From Streptococcus sobrinus DSM 20742 = ATCC 33478 (GTDB lineage: Bacteria; Bacillota; Bacilli; Lactobacillales; Streptococcaceae): a stretch of 64,000 nt of DNA. Below the pieces are notes generated by a model. The model saw nothing but the letters and a program-made list of their open reading frames with translations, was not told where the DNA came from and did no database searches. Where the stretch lies: positions 2,205 through 66,204 of the forward strand of contig NZ_KK365991.1 in the NCBI RefSeq assembly GCF_000686605.1. The letters are read 5' to 3'. Positions within the stretch are counted from its first letter, which is position 1; every line of letters starts with the position of its first letter. Of this stretch, positions 8,495 through 18,524 are shown piece by piece. A program made the translations under genes and the position numbers.

Positions 8495-11077
8495 TCAGAC
8501 TTTGCTGGGATTGCCACCGCCATCAAAGTGATAAGAAACCCCATCAATGGTCAATTCAGTATTCTTTGCTTGAACACCCTTTTCGTCGAAGTAGCGCTTG
8601 GTACCATCAATGGTTTGCCAACCAGTTAACATATGGCCATCTTTGTTGAAGTAGTACCAATTACCTTGAATTTCCTTATATTGATTGCTAGCTGGCGTAC
8701 CATCCTCATCGAAGTAGTAGGCATTATTTTCGATAGTATAGAAGCCGTTTTTAGATTGGACGCCATTTTCATCAAAGTGACGCTTTAGTCCGTCAATGGT
8801 TTGCCAACCAGTCAGGGCTTGACCGCTTTCCTTGTCAAAGTAGTAGAAGTCATAACCATCAGCCTTATATTGCCCTTTTAGAGTGTCTCCTACATGGTCA
8901 TAGAAGCCGAAATAGTAGAGCTTACCATTGATTTTACGGAAACCATTGTCTACTCTGCGATAATTATCGCCGAAATAATATTTATTGTTTCGAACAATAT
9001 ACCATCCTTTAACAGCTTTACCATCAGGTCCGAAGTAGTAGGATCCGTTTAGAGTGGACTTATCGTCGTTTTGGTACATTTGACCGGTTTCGTAGTCATC
9101 GTCATCGAAGAAATATAGATTACCATCGATAGTCTTAAAGCCAGTTGCGTTGCTACCATCTTCATTGCGATAGTAGGTTTTACCACTTCGAGTGTAGAAG
9201 CCTGTTGGGAGGCTGTAGGCCTTGCCATCTAGGGTGAAAGGATTACCATTTTCATCGAAACGAAGCTGGGTTCCTTCAATAGTGTAAATACCATTTTTGG
9301 CCTGGACGCCTGTCTGGTCATCAAAGAAGCGCAGAGTACCATCAATGGTTTGCCAGAATTTCAGCGGCTGACCATTATCCTTATCAAGGTAGTACCAGTT
9401 GCCATTAAATTCACCATAAGTACCTTTGACTTGACTGCCATCTGGTCTGAATAAATAAGTATCGCCATGGAACTTAGCTAAACCGTTTAGGATTTCACCA
9501 GTATCTTCTGAAGCGCAATACCAGGTGGAACCATTATCAAGACTAAAGAATTGATTTTCTACTAAGCGACCATCGTTTTGAAAATAATAAGGTTTTCCTT
9601 CAATGGTTTGGAAGCCTGTAAGGTTATGACCCTGACCGTCACCGTAGTATCTTTCCCTATCCCAACGATGCCAGCCTGCAGTTGTTGGTGGCTCTAGTGG
9701 AATACCATCAATAGATGTTGCTCGGCCATTTTGATTGAAGGTATAGGTCTTACCATCAATTGTTTTTGTTGTATTCTTCACTGCGGCATTAAAAGGATCA
9801 GCAAAGTAGAGAATTTCACCATTACGGTTGAGTAAGCCACTATAAGCTTTTCCGTCTTGGTCAAAGTAGAATGGACCAGGGTGAGATTTCACTCGCATGA
9901 AAGCGTAATAATCGTTAATGCTACCTTCAAGTATGATATCTCGGCCAAGTTTATTTTCCGAAGTCACAAAGAAGCAGACAGTAGCATCAGAACTGTAGTG
10001 GATTTCTCCACTCTCAAATTTTTCTCCTGAGGCAGTTGTAATATTATCATCTTTATCAACGACGGCAACAATCTTACCCTCACCATTAATACGGTACTCC
10101 TTATCTCCCACCTTTTGCAGCCCTGTAAAGACAACCCCGTCATCTGCAAAGTAGTAGTAGGCACCATTAAATTTTGTAATTCCTTTTTGATTGGTTATCT
10201 TATAATCAGAAGTCCTCACATACAAAAACTTTTTTCCACTTTCGTCTGCTTTAAGGTAAAGTGGAACAGTAAAACTTACTCCAATATCAGGTGAATCATT
10301 GGGGACTACTCGACCCTCATTATCAAAAGTATAAACGCTCTCGCCAATCTTTTTGACAGTATTTCGATACTGTTGATAGTTATCAGGGTCAAAATAGTAG
10401 CGTTCATTATTTAAACTTAGCCAGCCACCAACCTTTTGACCATCCCCATCAAGATAATAATAGTAATAGTGATTAACTTCAAAATGCGGACTGTTATAAG
10501 GGTCAATCAATGTTGGCGAAATATAATGATAGGTTACAAATTGATTAGCGACAGCATCGCCTTGGTCGTTGAAATAGTAGGCCTTACCGTTGACCTCGTG
10601 GAAACCACGATATGAAGTTCCCTTAGGTAGGTTGGGGTTGACTTGAAGCCTTTCTGTAGCGGGTTGTTCAGTATTTGTTGGCTGGGCTTGGGGCTGAGTT
10701 TGGTCCGCAGGTGTAGCTTGCTTGTCAGAGTTAGCCGTTCCATTGTTAGTTTCTGCGACTGGAATGGCTTGGTCCATTGGGACAGAGTCAGCCAAATCGC
10801 TAGCCTTTACTGTGGTGTCAGAACTAGTATCAGATTGGTTTGTCGATTCCTCTGTTTGGTTATCCAGTTTGTCAACTGAAGCAGTAGTGTCGATAGTAGC
10901 AACAGGTTTGTTAGCACTTGGCTGGACTTGACTAGTTGAATCGGCTTGCGCTACTGGGCTAGTTTCATCAGCGCTAACTTTGACAGCTCCTAGGCTGGTC
11001 AGAGCAAGAACCGTCATGCCGATAGCGACCCAGTGTTTTTTTACCTTGTGCATTTTGACACGGTGTTTCGCTTCCAT
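8495..11077 (-). CDS. Secreted glucan-binding protein made of cell-wall-binding (YG-type) repeats
   Basis: 860 residues from the ATG at 11077, chosen because AGGGGAGGT lies 6-7 bp upstream; an in-frame ATG at 11107 has no such site. The N-terminus (HRVKMHKVKKHW then a hydrophobic core ending VSADE) is a long signal of the KxYKxGKxW-like kind seen on glucosyltransferases. A Ser/Thr/Gln-rich linker runs to about residue 155. The rest is a chain of aromatic repeats (GYYYFD, GWQTIDG, RYFDEKGVQ) of the CW_binding/glucan-binding type. There is no glycosyltransferase catalytic domain, so it is a GbpA/GbpD-like binder rather than an enzyme. It should capture alpha-glucan in biofilm. Confidence 0.88.
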   Translation of the reverse strand: MEAKHRVKMHKVKKHWVAIGMTVLALTSLGAVKVSADETSPVAQADSTSQVQPSANKPVATIDTTASVDKLDNQTEESTNQSDTSSDTTVKASDLADSVPMDQAIPVAETNNGTANSDKQATPADQTQPQAQPTNTEQPATERLQVNPNLPKGTSYRGFHEVNGKAYYFNDQGDAVANQFVTYHYISPTLIDPYNSPHFEVNHYYYYYLDGDGQKVGGWLSLNNERYYFDPDNYQQYRNTVKKIGESVYTFDNEGRVVPNDSPDIGVSFTVPLYLKADESGKKFLYVRTSDYKITNQKGITKFNGAYYYFADDGVVFTGLQKVGDKEYRINGEGKIVAVVDKDDNITTASGEKFESGEIHYSSDATVCFFVTSENKLGRDIILEGSINDYYAFMRVKSHPGPFYFDQDGKAYSGLLNRNGEILYFADPFNAAVKNTTKTIDGKTYTFNQNGRATSIDGIPLEPPTTAGWHRWDRERYYGDGQGHNLTGFQTIEGKPYYFQNDGRLVENQFFSLDNGSTWYCASEDTGEILNGLAKFHGDTYLFRPDGSQVKGTYGEFNGNWYYLDKDNGQPLKFWQTIDGTLRFFDDQTGVQAKNGIYTIEGTQLRFDENGNPFTLDGKAYSLPTGFYTRSGKTYYRNEDGSNATGFKTIDGNLYFFDDDDYETGQMYQNDDKSTLNGSYYFGPDGKAVKGWYIVRNNKYYFGDNYRRVDNGFRKINGKLYYFGFYDHVGDTLKGQYKADGYDFYYFDKESGQALTGWQTIDGLKRHFDENGVQSKNGFYTIENNAYYFDEDGTPASNQYKEIQGNWYYFNKDGHMLTGWQTIDGTKRYFDEKGVQAKNTELTIDGVSYHFDGGGNPSKV

Positions 11078-11181
11078 ATAGGACCTCCCCTTCTTGGATG
11101 CCAGCAAATAATCTCGTCAGGTTTCTAATGCAAGAGGGTTCAAGAGACAAAATTATTTGCAAATTAAAGTTTTCTAAATTT

Positions 11182-11210
11182 ATTATAGCACCCCAAGAAA
11201 GGGCTTACAA
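11182..11210 (-). promoter_or_regulatory. Promoter of the glucan-binding protein gene
   Basis: Read on the minus strand: -35 TTGTAA (11210-11205), 17-bp spacer, extended -10 TGC-TATAAT (11190-11182). Confidence 0.7.
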
Positions 11211-11211
11211 T

Positions 11212-11226
11212 ATTTTTTAGAAAATT
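11212..11226. promoter_or_regulatory. Candidate CodY box upstream of the glucan-binding gene
   Basis: ATTTTTTAGAAAATT matches the published CodY consensus AATTTTCWGAAAATT at 13 of 15 positions and abuts the -35 of the minus-strand promoter. The rest of the 11078-11381 gap shows no gene. Confidence 0.45.
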
Positions 11227-11356
11227 TTTAAGGAGCTTAAAGAGGATTCTCGAAAAATGAACAGACCAGCTAAAATAGAGGATTAAGAGCTAACAAAAGC
11301 ATAAATCATCGGAAAATCACTTGAATCTCAGACGGCAGCAGTAGTGTATAAAAATA

Positions 11357-11400
11357 AATTGTCAGAAAATGATTTTTAGACTTGAAATTGTCAGAAAACT
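11357..11400. promoter_or_regulatory. Two CodY-like boxes upstream of the histidine operon
   Basis: AATTGTCAGAAAATG (11357-11371) and AATTGTCAGAAAACT (11386-11400) each match AATTTTCWGAAAATT at 13 of 15 positions and are spaced 29 bp apart. The second lies between -35 and -10 of the likely his promoter, a repressing position. Confidence 0.55.
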
Positions 11401-11410
11401 TTGCTAAACT
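11382..11410 (+). promoter_or_regulatory. Histidine operon promoter
   Basis: TTGAAA (11382-11387), 17-bp spacer, TAAACT with an upstream TGC (11402-11410). Predicted start near 11417, just before the T-box. Confidence 0.6.
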
Positions 11411-11416
11411 AGCTTC

Positions 11417-11665
11417 ATCAAAATAAAACGATGATAGAAAGGCACCAAATCAGCTATTTTAGAGAGTCCCGTGGCTGAAAAAGGGACAAGGGTTTGGTCA
11501 CACATTCTTGAGTGCAGGTGCGAAGAGTTCAGTAGTGCCTGACGGCTGGTCCCGTTACCGACCGGAAGTCAATGACTTCGTGAGGAAAGGTGGGCGACTG
11601 CCTTTCGAAATAAGGTGGGACCGCGTTTTAACGCCCTTGCAAGTTTTTTTGCGAGGGCTTTTTTC
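11417..11665 (+). promoter_or_regulatory. Histidine T-box leader with terminator/antiterminator
   Basis: Shows the T-box landmarks: an AGAGAG bulge followed by GGCTGAAA (stem I, 11461-11480), a CAC (His) triplet in the expected specifier zone at about 11499-11503, the conserved AGGTGGGACCGCG antiterminator bulge (11613-11625) and a terminator GCCCTTGC / GCGAGGGC with T run (11633-11664). Uncharged tRNA-His should favour antitermination and expression of the his genes downstream. The exact specifier register is inferred; either of the two overlapping CAC readings means histidine. Confidence 0.9.
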
Positions 11666-12090
11666 TATGCCTCTTAGCGAATGCGAAACAGAGCTTAGAG
11701 ACATTGATGCAGTTTGAGCAAAGCGAAAACTACGTTCCGCTAAATCCCGAAAGGCAAAGTCGAATTTAGAGCTATTGACGCAGTTAGTGTGGTAGCGAGA
11801 ACTAGGGTCCTTAAAATTCTTAACGATTACCAAGAGAGCGGGATAAAGATCGTGATTTCGGAGAAATCGATTTTGTCGTCCCGCCTCCGCACAGTTGACT
11901 TGGTTTTCTCCAACAGTCTCCCAGACTGTTGGACCTATCACTTGCCTAGCAAGGAATACGGACTTCCAATCAACCACTGCGTCAAACTGCTAGATGTTTG
12001 AAAAGTAAGGAGGTTAGGAGCTTTTGTCCCAGCTTCAGCAAAGCGATACTAGTTTTCCAACCCCCTATTCCAAATTTAGAGGAGGTTCTT
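11666..12090 (+). other. 425-bp untranslated leader between the T-box and hisC
   Basis: No credible gene. It contains a strong hairpin CAACAGTCT / AGACTGTTG with CCC loop (about 11911-11932), a direct repeat of a TTAGAG..ATTGA.GCAGTT motif (about 11694-11716 and 11767-11787) and a distant inverted match of TTGACGCAGT (about 11775) with ACTGCGTCAA (about 11976). Some higher-order RNA structure is likely; function unknown. Confidence 0.5.
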
Positions 12091-13137
12091 ATGATGAGAG
12101 GTCTAAGAGAGATTGAGCCCTATGTAGCGGGGAGGCAACCCCAGGGCAAGCAGTTGATTAAACTCAATACCAATGAAAATGCCTACGGCCCCAGCCCTAG
12201 GGTGGCTGAGGCATTAGCTGATTTTAACAGTCAGGACTTGCGTAAATACTCTACCCTAGACCAAGAAGGCCTCTGTCAGGCCCTAGGCAAGGAATTGGAG
12301 ATAGACCCCGACTGGATTATCATCGGGAATGGCTCAGATGATATCCTCTCTCTGGCTTTCCAAGCCTTCTTCAACAACGATTTGCCAGTTCTTTTTCCTG
12401 ACTTGACCTATGGCTTTTACAAGGTCTGGGCTGATCTCTACCATATCAACTACCACGAAATCCCTCTCAATGAGAATTTCCAGATTGATATGACAGATTA
12501 TTTGGTCGACAATGGCGGTATTGTCCTAGCTAATCCCAATGCTCCGACGGGCATTTACAAGTCTCTGGAGGAGCTGGAAACCATCCTTAAGGCTAATCCA
12601 GAAGTAGTTGTCATTGTTGACGAAGCCTATATTAATTTCGGTGGCCAGACGGCCCTGCCCCTCTTGAAAAACTATCCTAATCTCTTTATTACCCGAACCT
12701 TCTCTAAGGATGCTGCCCTAGCCGGTCTCCGGGTCGGCTACGGTATTGGCGACCCTGAGCTGATGGCCGTTATCAAGGCCGTTAAAAATTCGGTCAATCC
12801 CTACAATGTCAACAGCCTGTCGGAAAGATTAGCGACGGCAGCTGTTCAGGATTGGGCCTATTATGAAGATACCTGTCAAAAGATTATGGCAACCAGGGAC
12901 TGGTTTAGCGAGGAATTACAGGCTCTGGGCTTTGAGGTCCTGCCTAGCTCGGCCAATTTCATCTTGACCAAGCCGGTAGTACCGACGGAAGGGCTCTTTA
13001 ACTATCTAGAAAGTAAGAAAATCTATGTCCGCTATTTTCCAAAGGTAGAGAGAATCAAGGACTATCTGCGAATTTCCATCGGTAGCCAAGAGGAGATGGA
13101 GAAGGTCGTCATGGTAATTCAGGAGGTGCTTGGATGA
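12091..13137 (+). CDS. hisC: Histidinol-phosphate aminotransferase
   Basis: PLP-dependent transaminase that converts imidazole-acetol phosphate to histidinol phosphate. 348 residues from the ATG at 12091 (a second ATG follows at once), placed by AGAGGAGG about 5 bp upstream; in-frame codons before it lack a ribosome site. Family marks: [11 protein letters not shown] near the N-terminus, NPNAPTG, the DEAY motif and the PLP lysine in [17 protein letters not shown]. First gene of the his operon; its stop overlaps the hisZ start (ATGA). Confidence 0.95.
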   Translation: MMRGLREIEPYVAGRQPQGKQLIKLNTNENAYGPSPRVAEALADFNSQDLRKYSTLDQEGLCQALGKELEIDPDWIIIGNGSDDILSLAFQAFFNNDLPVLFPDLTYGFYKVWADLYHINYHEIPLNENFQIDMTDYLVDNGGIVLANPNAPTGIYKSLEELETILKANPEVVVIVDEAYINFGGQTALPLLKNYPNLFITRTFSKDAALAGLRVGYGIGDPELMAVIKAVKNSVNPYNVNSLSERLATAAVQDWAYYEDTCQKIMATRDWFSEELQALGFEVLPSSANFILTKPVVPTEGLFNYLESKKIYVRYFPKVERIKDYLRISIGSQEEMEKVVMVIQEVLG

Positions 13138-14108
13138 AGAAAACAACACTCCCAGTTGGGATGCACGATAAATTATTTAAACGGGCGACGACCATCTATC
13201 GCCTGGAGCGAGATATTAGCGATTTGCTGATTGAGCAGGGCTTTAATCGGATTGAGACGCCGACTCTGGAGCATTTCGAGGTCTTTGGTGACCAGCTCAA
13301 GCCAAATCATTATCACCTCTTCGATAAGTCGGGGGACTTGCTTAGCTTGCGACCTGACATTACCAGTCAAATCGGTCGGGTTATCGCTTCGACCAAGGTG
13401 GAGACTCCCATTAAATTTTCTTATTCGGGCAAGGTCTTTAAGTCCAATGAAGAGTTGCGGGGGCTCCTCAATGAGCACACCCAGGCTGGGGTAGAAATTG
13501 TTGGTTTCCCGGCCGATAAGGCTCTCAAGGAAGCTGTCCTGACCGCTAGATCGGCCCTAGATGTGGCTGGGGTCAAGGTCTACCAGTTTGAATTTTCTCA
13601 CGCAGCCATTCTGCAGACCATCTTTGAGGCTCTCAAGCTGGATGCTAGCAGTCTCGAAAATCTGCGATCTGCTATTTTAGAAAGGAACATTACAGGTCTC
13701 AATAGCTTTACCCAGGCCCACCCTAGTGAATTTGATGAGTTTCTGCGGGAGCTGCCCTTCCTCTTTGGTGAGAGCCATCAGGTTCTGGCCCAGGCTTGTC
13801 AGTTGGTCAAGAATAAGGTAATTCTGGCGGCTATTTCTGATTTGGAGGCCATGCTGCAGGATATTCATCGCTTCCTGCCCCAGACCACGGTGGATTTAGC
13901 CCAGATTCCTAGCATGCCCTATTATACAGGTATGATGTTCAAGGTTTTCGGTCCCCACGTTCCCGATGCCTTTGTTTCCGGTGGCCGTTATGACAAACTT
14001 TTTGAGCGTTTCGGTGCCAAGGAATTGACGGCCGTCGGTTGGGCTGTTGATTTGGATAGTGTTTATCAGGCCGTACATGATAGTCTGGAAGGAGGTGATC
14101 TGGCATGA
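13134..14108 (+). CDS. hisZ: ATP phosphoribosyltransferase regulatory subunit
   Basis: 324 residues, a class II histidyl-tRNA-synthetase-like fold without the anticodon domain. It partners the short-form HisG in a hetero-octamer and confers histidine feedback control. Motifs: [14 protein letters not shown] (motif-2-like) and [15 protein letters not shown] with [12 protein letters not shown]. Overlaps hisC and hisG by 4 bases at each end, implying translational coupling. Confidence 0.94.
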   Translation: MKKTTLPVGMHDKLFKRATTIYRLERDISDLLIEQGFNRIETPTLEHFEVFGDQLKPNHYHLFDKSGDLLSLRPDITSQIGRVIASTKVETPIKFSYSGKVFKSNEELRGLLNEHTQAGVEIVGFPADKALKEAVLTARSALDVAGVKVYQFEFSHAAILQTIFEALKLDASSLENLRSAILERNITGLNSFTQAHPSEFDEFLRELPFLFGESHQVLAQACQLVKNKVILAAISDLEAMLQDIHRFLPQTTVDLAQIPSMPYYTGMMFKVFGPHVPDAFVSGGRYDKLFERFGAKELTAVGWAVDLDSVYQAVHDSLEGGDLA

Positions 14109-14752
14109 GTGAGCGTTTAACCATTGCCCTGACCAAGGGGCGGATTGAGAAGTCAACCCTGGATTTACTGGAAAAGGCAGGCTTTGATATGTCTTTCATG
14201 GCCGATAAGGGTCGGAATTTGATTTTTGAGAGCCCCGATAAGCAATTTCGTTTTCTCCTGGTCAAGGCACCAGATGTGACGACCTATGTTCGCCATGGGG
14301 TGGCGGATTTGGGCGTGGTCGGCAAGGATGTCTTAATTGAGCATCCCAATGGCTATCTGGAAATGCTGGACTTGAATTTTGGTCTTTGTAAATTTGCGGT
14401 AGCCTCCATTCCTAGCTTTGACCCTAACGACCACAAGCGTAAGCGGATCGCTACCAAATACCCTAGCGTAACGACTGATTTTTACAATAAAAAGGGCGAG
14501 GATGTTGAGATTATTTCTATCCAAGGGAGTGTGGAAATCGCCCCTGTTGTCGGTCTGGCCGATGCTATTGTCGATATTGTCGAGACCGGCTCGACTCTTA
14601 AGGCCAATGGTCTCCAAGTTTTTGAAGACATCTGTCGGATTTCGGCCCGCTTGATTGTCAATCCAGCTTCCCTCAAGAATAAGTCGCAAGTCCTGCCCTT
14701 TATCAAGAAGATTCAAGCCCAAGTTGGCCAAGAGGAGGTGCCTTTCCAATGA
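14105..14752 (+). CDS. hisG: ATP phosphoribosyltransferase, short form
   Basis: First committed step of histidine synthesis (ATP + PRPP). 215 residues, the short HisG class that lacks the C-terminal regulatory domain and needs HisZ, which is encoded immediately upstream. Motifs: [37 protein letters not shown] and the PRPP loop [18 protein letters not shown] overlaps with hisZ and hisD. Confidence 0.95.
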   Translation: MSERLTIALTKGRIEKSTLDLLEKAGFDMSFMADKGRNLIFESPDKQFRFLLVKAPDVTTYVRHGVADLGVVGKDVLIEHPNGYLEMLDLNFGLCKFAVASIPSFDPNDHKRKRIATKYPSVTTDFYNKKGEDVEIISIQGSVEIAPVVGLADAIVDIVETGSTLKANGLQVFEDICRISARLIVNPASLKNKSQVLPFIKKIQAQVGQEEVPFQ

Positions 14753-16032
14753 AACGATTAAGTGGAACTAATGAAGAAATTTCTCGGATTTTAGCTGCCG
14801 AGCAGTTGGAGCTCAGTCGCCAAAATCTGGATGTGGAAGAAGCTGTCCGCCAAATTATCCAGGCAGTCAAGGAGGGCGGTGACCAGGCCCTGCGAGACTA
14901 CTCGGAGAAGTTTGATAAGGTTAAGCTGACAAATCTGGAAGTCGGTCAAGATTTGATTGACCAGGCCTTCGATGAAGTGGATCCGACAGCCCTGACGGCT
15001 CTGGAAAATGCCAAGGCCAATATCGAATCCTACCACCGTCAACAGGTGGAGCAGGGCTTTGAGGACCAGCCTAGTCAGGGTGTTATCCGCGGTCAGCTTA
15101 TTCGGCCTATTGGGCGGGTTGGGGTCTATGTACCTGGTGGGACAGCTGCCTACCCATCCTCCGTTTTGATGAATATTATTCCAGCCAAGATTGCGGGGGT
15201 TAAGGAAATCATCATGATTACGCCTCCTCAAGAGCACTTTGTGCCAGCTATTCTGGTTGCGGCTAAGTTGGCCGGTGTGGATAAGATTTATCAGGTCGGT
15301 GGAGCCCAAGGGATTGCGGCTCTGGCTTACGGGACGGAAACCATTCCTAAAGTGGACAAGATTACGGGACCAGGTAATATCTACGTAGCGACTGCCAAGA
15401 AGCAGGTCTACGGCTTGGTTGGTATTGATATGATTGCCGGTCCGTCAGAAATCGGGGTCATCGCAGATGATTCGGCTAATCCTAAATACGTGGCAGCCGA
15501 CCTCCTCTCTCAGGCAGAGCACGATGTGCGGGCTAGAGCTATTCTGGTGACCGATTCGGCCGAACTGGCTCAAGCCGTTGAGCAAGAGATTGAGCAACAA
15601 CTGACCAGCCTGCCTCGTGAGGAAATCGCCCGAGCTTCGGTTCAAAACAACGGTCGGATTATCATTGCCCGGGATGCCGATGGCATGTTTGACCTCATGA
15701 ATCAGGTGGCTCCTGAGCACTTGGAAATTGCTATGGACCAGGCCTATGACTACCTAGACCGGGTTCAAAATGCTGGCTCTGTCTTTCTGGGCCATTTTAC
15801 CAGTGAGCCTATCGGCGACTATTATGCTGGTGCCAACCACGTCCTGCCAACAACAGCCACCAGTCGTTTTTCTTCGGCTCTTGGAGTTCATGACTTTATC
15901 AAACGGATTCAATATACCCAGTACAGCCAGGCAGCAGTTAACTTGGCTGAGAAAGATATTACGACCCTGGCCTATGCCGAAGGTTTGCAGGCCCATGCTA
16001 AAGCAATAGAGGTGAGAAATGACAAAAACTAA
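14749..16032 (+). CDS. hisD: Histidinol dehydrogenase
   Basis: Last two oxidation steps, histidinol to histidine, Zn2+ and NAD+ dependent. 427 residues, standard length. Marks: [13 protein letters not shown], the [15 protein letters not shown] segment, [14 protein letters not shown] and the APEHLEI / GANHVLPT region near the C-terminus. Overlaps serB by 14 bases. Confidence 0.96.
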   Translation: MKRLSGTNEEISRILAAEQLELSRQNLDVEEAVRQIIQAVKEGGDQALRDYSEKFDKVKLTNLEVGQDLIDQAFDEVDPTALTALENAKANIESYHRQQVEQGFEDQPSQGVIRGQLIRPIGRVGVYVPGGTAAYPSSVLMNIIPAKIAGVKEIIMITPPQEHFVPAILVAAKLAGVDKIYQVGGAQGIAALAYGTETIPKVDKITGPGNIYVATAKKQVYGLVGIDMIAGPSEIGVIADDSANPKYVAADLLSQAEHDVRARAILVTDSAELAQAVEQEIEQQLTSLPREEIARASVQNNGRIIIARDADGMFDLMNQVAPEHLEIAMDQAYDYLDRVQNAGSVFLGHFTSEPIGDYYAGANHVLPTTATSRFSSALGVHDFIKRIQYTQYSQAAVNLAEKDITTLAYAEGLQAHAKAIEVRNDKN

Positions 16033-16675
16033 GGGACTTCTGGTCATGGATGTGGATAGCACCCTGATTCTCGAAGAGGGCATTGACATTCTGGGGGAAA
16101 AAGCCGGTGTTGGTGCCAAAGTCGCTGACATTACCGAGCGAGCTATGCGGGGGGAGCTAGATTTTGAAGCCGCCCTGCGAGAACGAGTTGGCCTGCTTAA
16201 GGGCCTACCAGAAAGCATTTTTGATGACGTCTTGGCTGAGATTCATTTCACCCCAGGAGCGAAAGAACTGGTTGACGAGCTCCATACCCGAGGTATTAAG
16301 GTCGGTCTAGTTTCTGGTGGTTTTCACGAAACGGTTGATGTCCTAGCTGATCGCTTGGGAATTGATTATGTCCAGGCCAATCGCTTGGAAGTAGTTAACG
16401 GCCAATTGACAGGTCGCGTGTTGGGATTCATTGTCACTAAGTCCGTCAAATTGCAGAAGTTGCAGGACTGGGCGGTAGAGAATGATTTAGCTATGAGTCA
16501 AACCATTGCCATGGGGGACGGGGCTAATGACCTGCCTATGATAGGAGCAGCCGGCATCGGTATCGCCTTCTGTGCAAAACCTCTGGTCCGCCAAAAAGCC
16601 CCCTATCAAATCAACGAGAAAAATCTTTACAAGGTAATTGAGATATTGGAGGGTGTTCAAGGAGAGCAAACATGA
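16019..16675 (+). CDS. serB: SerB-like HAD phosphatase inside the his operon
   Basis: 218-residue HAD hydrolase. The catalytic DVDST (residues ~10-14) is the SerB signature, followed by the SGGFHETVD loop, a conserved Lys in the KSVKLQKLQ segment and GDGANDLPMIGAAGIGIAF. By family it dephosphorylates phosphoserine. Its place here is suggestive: HisB in this operon is dehydratase only and no HisN- or HisK-type histidinol-phosphate phosphatase is seen, so this enzyme may supply that step. That role is inference. Overlaps hisD by 14 bases and the next gene by 4. Confidence 0.85.
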   Translation: MTKTKGLLVMDVDSTLILEEGIDILGEKAGVGAKVADITERAMRGELDFEAALRERVGLLKGLPESIFDDVLAEIHFTPGAKELVDELHTRGIKVGLVSGGFHETVDVLADRLGIDYVQANRLEVVNGQLTGRVLGFIVTKSVKLQKLQDWAVENDLAMSQTIAMGDGANDLPMIGAAGIGIAFCAKPLVRQKAPYQINEKNLYKVIEILEGVQGEQT

Positions 16676-17274
16676 AAATTGCAGTCATTCAGGCGAGTAC
16701 ACAAGCTGATAAAAACAAGGTGCTGACAGAAATAGTGAAAAAGGTTGCATCTCCTCTTGGCCACGAAATAGTGAATTTTGGTGTTTTTGAAGATGAAGCA
16801 AATTATTCATACACTGAAATTGCCCTGCTTATTTCAATTTTACTATCCAGTAAATCAGTTGATTTTATTATTACAGGCTGTTCATCTGGTCAAGGTATGG
16901 CACTAGCTTGCAATACTTTGCCTGGGGTACTTTACGGTTTTGTTCAAAATCCTCAGGATGCCTTTCTTTTCGGGCGTATTAATGATGGCAATGCTATTTC
17001 ATTTCTTCTTGGGCTAGGTTATGGCTGGTTGGGTAAACTTAATTTAGAATATAGTTTAGAAAAATTGTTTGCGGGTGAATTTGGAATCGGTTATCCTGCA
17101 TAAGATGCTGACCGCAAGGTTAGAGAAACGGATCAGGTAAAAGCATTTAACAAACTCGTAAAAAGAAATATAAGCTGGTTGTTAAAACAACTGGAAAGAC
17201 CAATTGTTGAAAAGCTAATAGCTAAAACGGATGTCCTTGATTATATTATGAATATGGACAGGATGAGCAATTAG
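16672..17274 (+). pseudogene. RpiB/LacA/LacB-family sugar-phosphate isomerase, cut by an in-frame stop
   Basis: An open frame of 143 codons ends at a TAA (17101-17103). The same frame stays open for 56 further codons to a TAG at 17272-17274, and that extension (DADRKVRETDQVKAF ...) reads like the normal C-terminus of this ~200-residue family. One nonsense change therefore splits the gene. Preserved marks: MKIAVIQAST at the start, TGCSSGQGM active-site loop, FLFGRINDGNA and GLGYGWLG. Co-transcribed with the his genes (ATGA overlap with serB); a role in histidine synthesis is not established. The truncated product could still fold in part. Confidence 0.8.
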
Positions 17275-17311
17275 AAGCAGTCTTGATTAATTTGAGGGAA
17301 AAGGAGACCGC

Positions 17312-17896
17312 ATGAGACAAGCAAGTATTGAACGTAAAACAGCAGAAACAGATATAAAATTGAGCCTCAACTTGGATGCCCAAGAGCCAGTTGATATTAA
17401 GACGGGTGTGGGCTTCTTTGACCATATGTTGACCCTTTTTGCTCGTCACAGCCGAATTTCTCTGGTGGTGGAAGCTAATGGGGACACCTGGGTGGACAGC
17501 CACCACACGGTCGAAGATGTCGGTATTGTTCTGGGGCAGGCCATTAAGCAGGCCCTGGGTGACAAGGCAGGTATCAACCGCTACGGGACCAGTTTTGTGC
17601 CCATGGATGAGACTCTGGGCATGGCCAGCCTTGATTTGTCAGGCCGGTCCTATCTGGTTTTTGAAGCTAGCTTTGACAATCCCAAGCTGGGCAAATTCGA
17701 CACCGAGTTGGTGGAAGAATTCTTCCAAGCCCTGGCCTTTAATGTTCAGATGAATCTCCATCTGACCATTCTCCATGGCAAAAACAACCACCATAAGGCG
17801 GAGAGTCTTTTTAAGGCAACAGGGCGGGCCCTACGAGAAGCCATTACCCTCAACCCTGAAATTCACGGGGTCAATTCGACCAAAGGAATGCTCTGA
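17312..17896 (+). CDS. hisB: Imidazoleglycerol-phosphate dehydratase
   Basis: 194 residues, the dehydratase-only form without a fused phosphatase. Two Mn-binding signatures are clear: [11 protein letters not shown] and [11 protein letters not shown]. Ribosome site AAAAGGAG lies 8 bp before the ATG. hisH starts 1 base after its stop. Confidence 0.96.
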   Translation: MRQASIERKTAETDIKLSLNLDAQEPVDIKTGVGFFDHMLTLFARHSRISLVVEANGDTWVDSHHTVEDVGIVLGQAIKQALGDKAGINRYGTSFVPMDETLGMASLDLSGRSYLVFEASFDNPKLGKFDTELVEEFFQALAFNVQMNLHLTILHGKNNHHKAESLFKATGRALREAITLNPEIHGVNSTKGML

Positions 17897-17897
17897 T

Positions 17898-18524
17898 ATG
17901 AAGATGGTTGTCATTGATTACGATGCTGGCAATACTACCAATGTCCTGAGGGCTTTGGCTAAATTGGGAATCCAGGCACAATTGTCAGCCGACCCTCAGG
18001 TTCTGGCTGAGGCTGACGGCTTGATTCTGCCGGGTGTGGGTGCTTTTGCTAGCGCCATGGCCGAGCTGCAAAAGCGAGGGCTGGTTCAGGTTATTCAGAC
18101 TGCAGTGGCAGCCGGCAAACCTCTGCTGGGGATCTGTCTGGGCATGCAAATTCTTCTGGAGCAAGGTCTGGAACATGGTCAGACTCCAGGTCTGGGTCTA
18201 ATTCCAGGCACCTGTCGGCCCATTCCCAGCCAGCCCTCTTTTCCTGTTCCCCATATGGGTTGGAATGATTTAGAGGTCAAAAAGGCTAGCTCGCTAACAG
18301 CAGGTCTTGATGGACAGGCTGTCTACTTTGTTCATTCCTACTACACTGATGTTCCAGAAGGCTATATTGATGTCACAGCAGACTATGGCCTAGAAATTCC
18401 TGCCATGATTCATAGAGATTTGGTCTTTGGGGCCCAATTTCACCCAGAGAAATCCGGTCAGGTTGGCTTGGGTATCTTACAAGCATTTTCGGAGGTTGTT
18501 TATGCAAATTCTACCCGCCATTGA
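17898..18524 (+). CDS. hisH: Imidazole glycerol phosphate synthase, glutamine amidotransferase subunit
   Basis: 208 residues from the ATG at 17898, one base after the hisB stop. Class I amidotransferase that feeds ammonia to HisF. Nucleophile elbow GICLGMQ (Cys), oxyanion region LPGVGAF and the catalytic His/Glu in QFHPEKSG. The 3' end overlaps the hisA start by 23 bases. Confidence 0.95.
   Translation: MKMVVIDYDAGNTTNVLRALAKLGIQAQLSADPQVLAEADGLILPGVGAFASAMAELQKRGLVQVIQTAVAAGKPLLGICLGMQILLEQGLEHGQTPGLGLIPGTCRPIPSQPSFPVPHMGWNDLEVKKASSLTAGLDGQAVYFVHSYYTDVPEGYIDVTADYGLEIPAMIHRDLVFGAQFHPEKSGQVGLGILQAFSEVVYANSTRH

Noticed and set aside
11508..12001. Open frames on both strands across the T-box and its downstream spacer
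   Set aside because: They overlap the conserved T-box bulge and terminator and encode nothing family-like.
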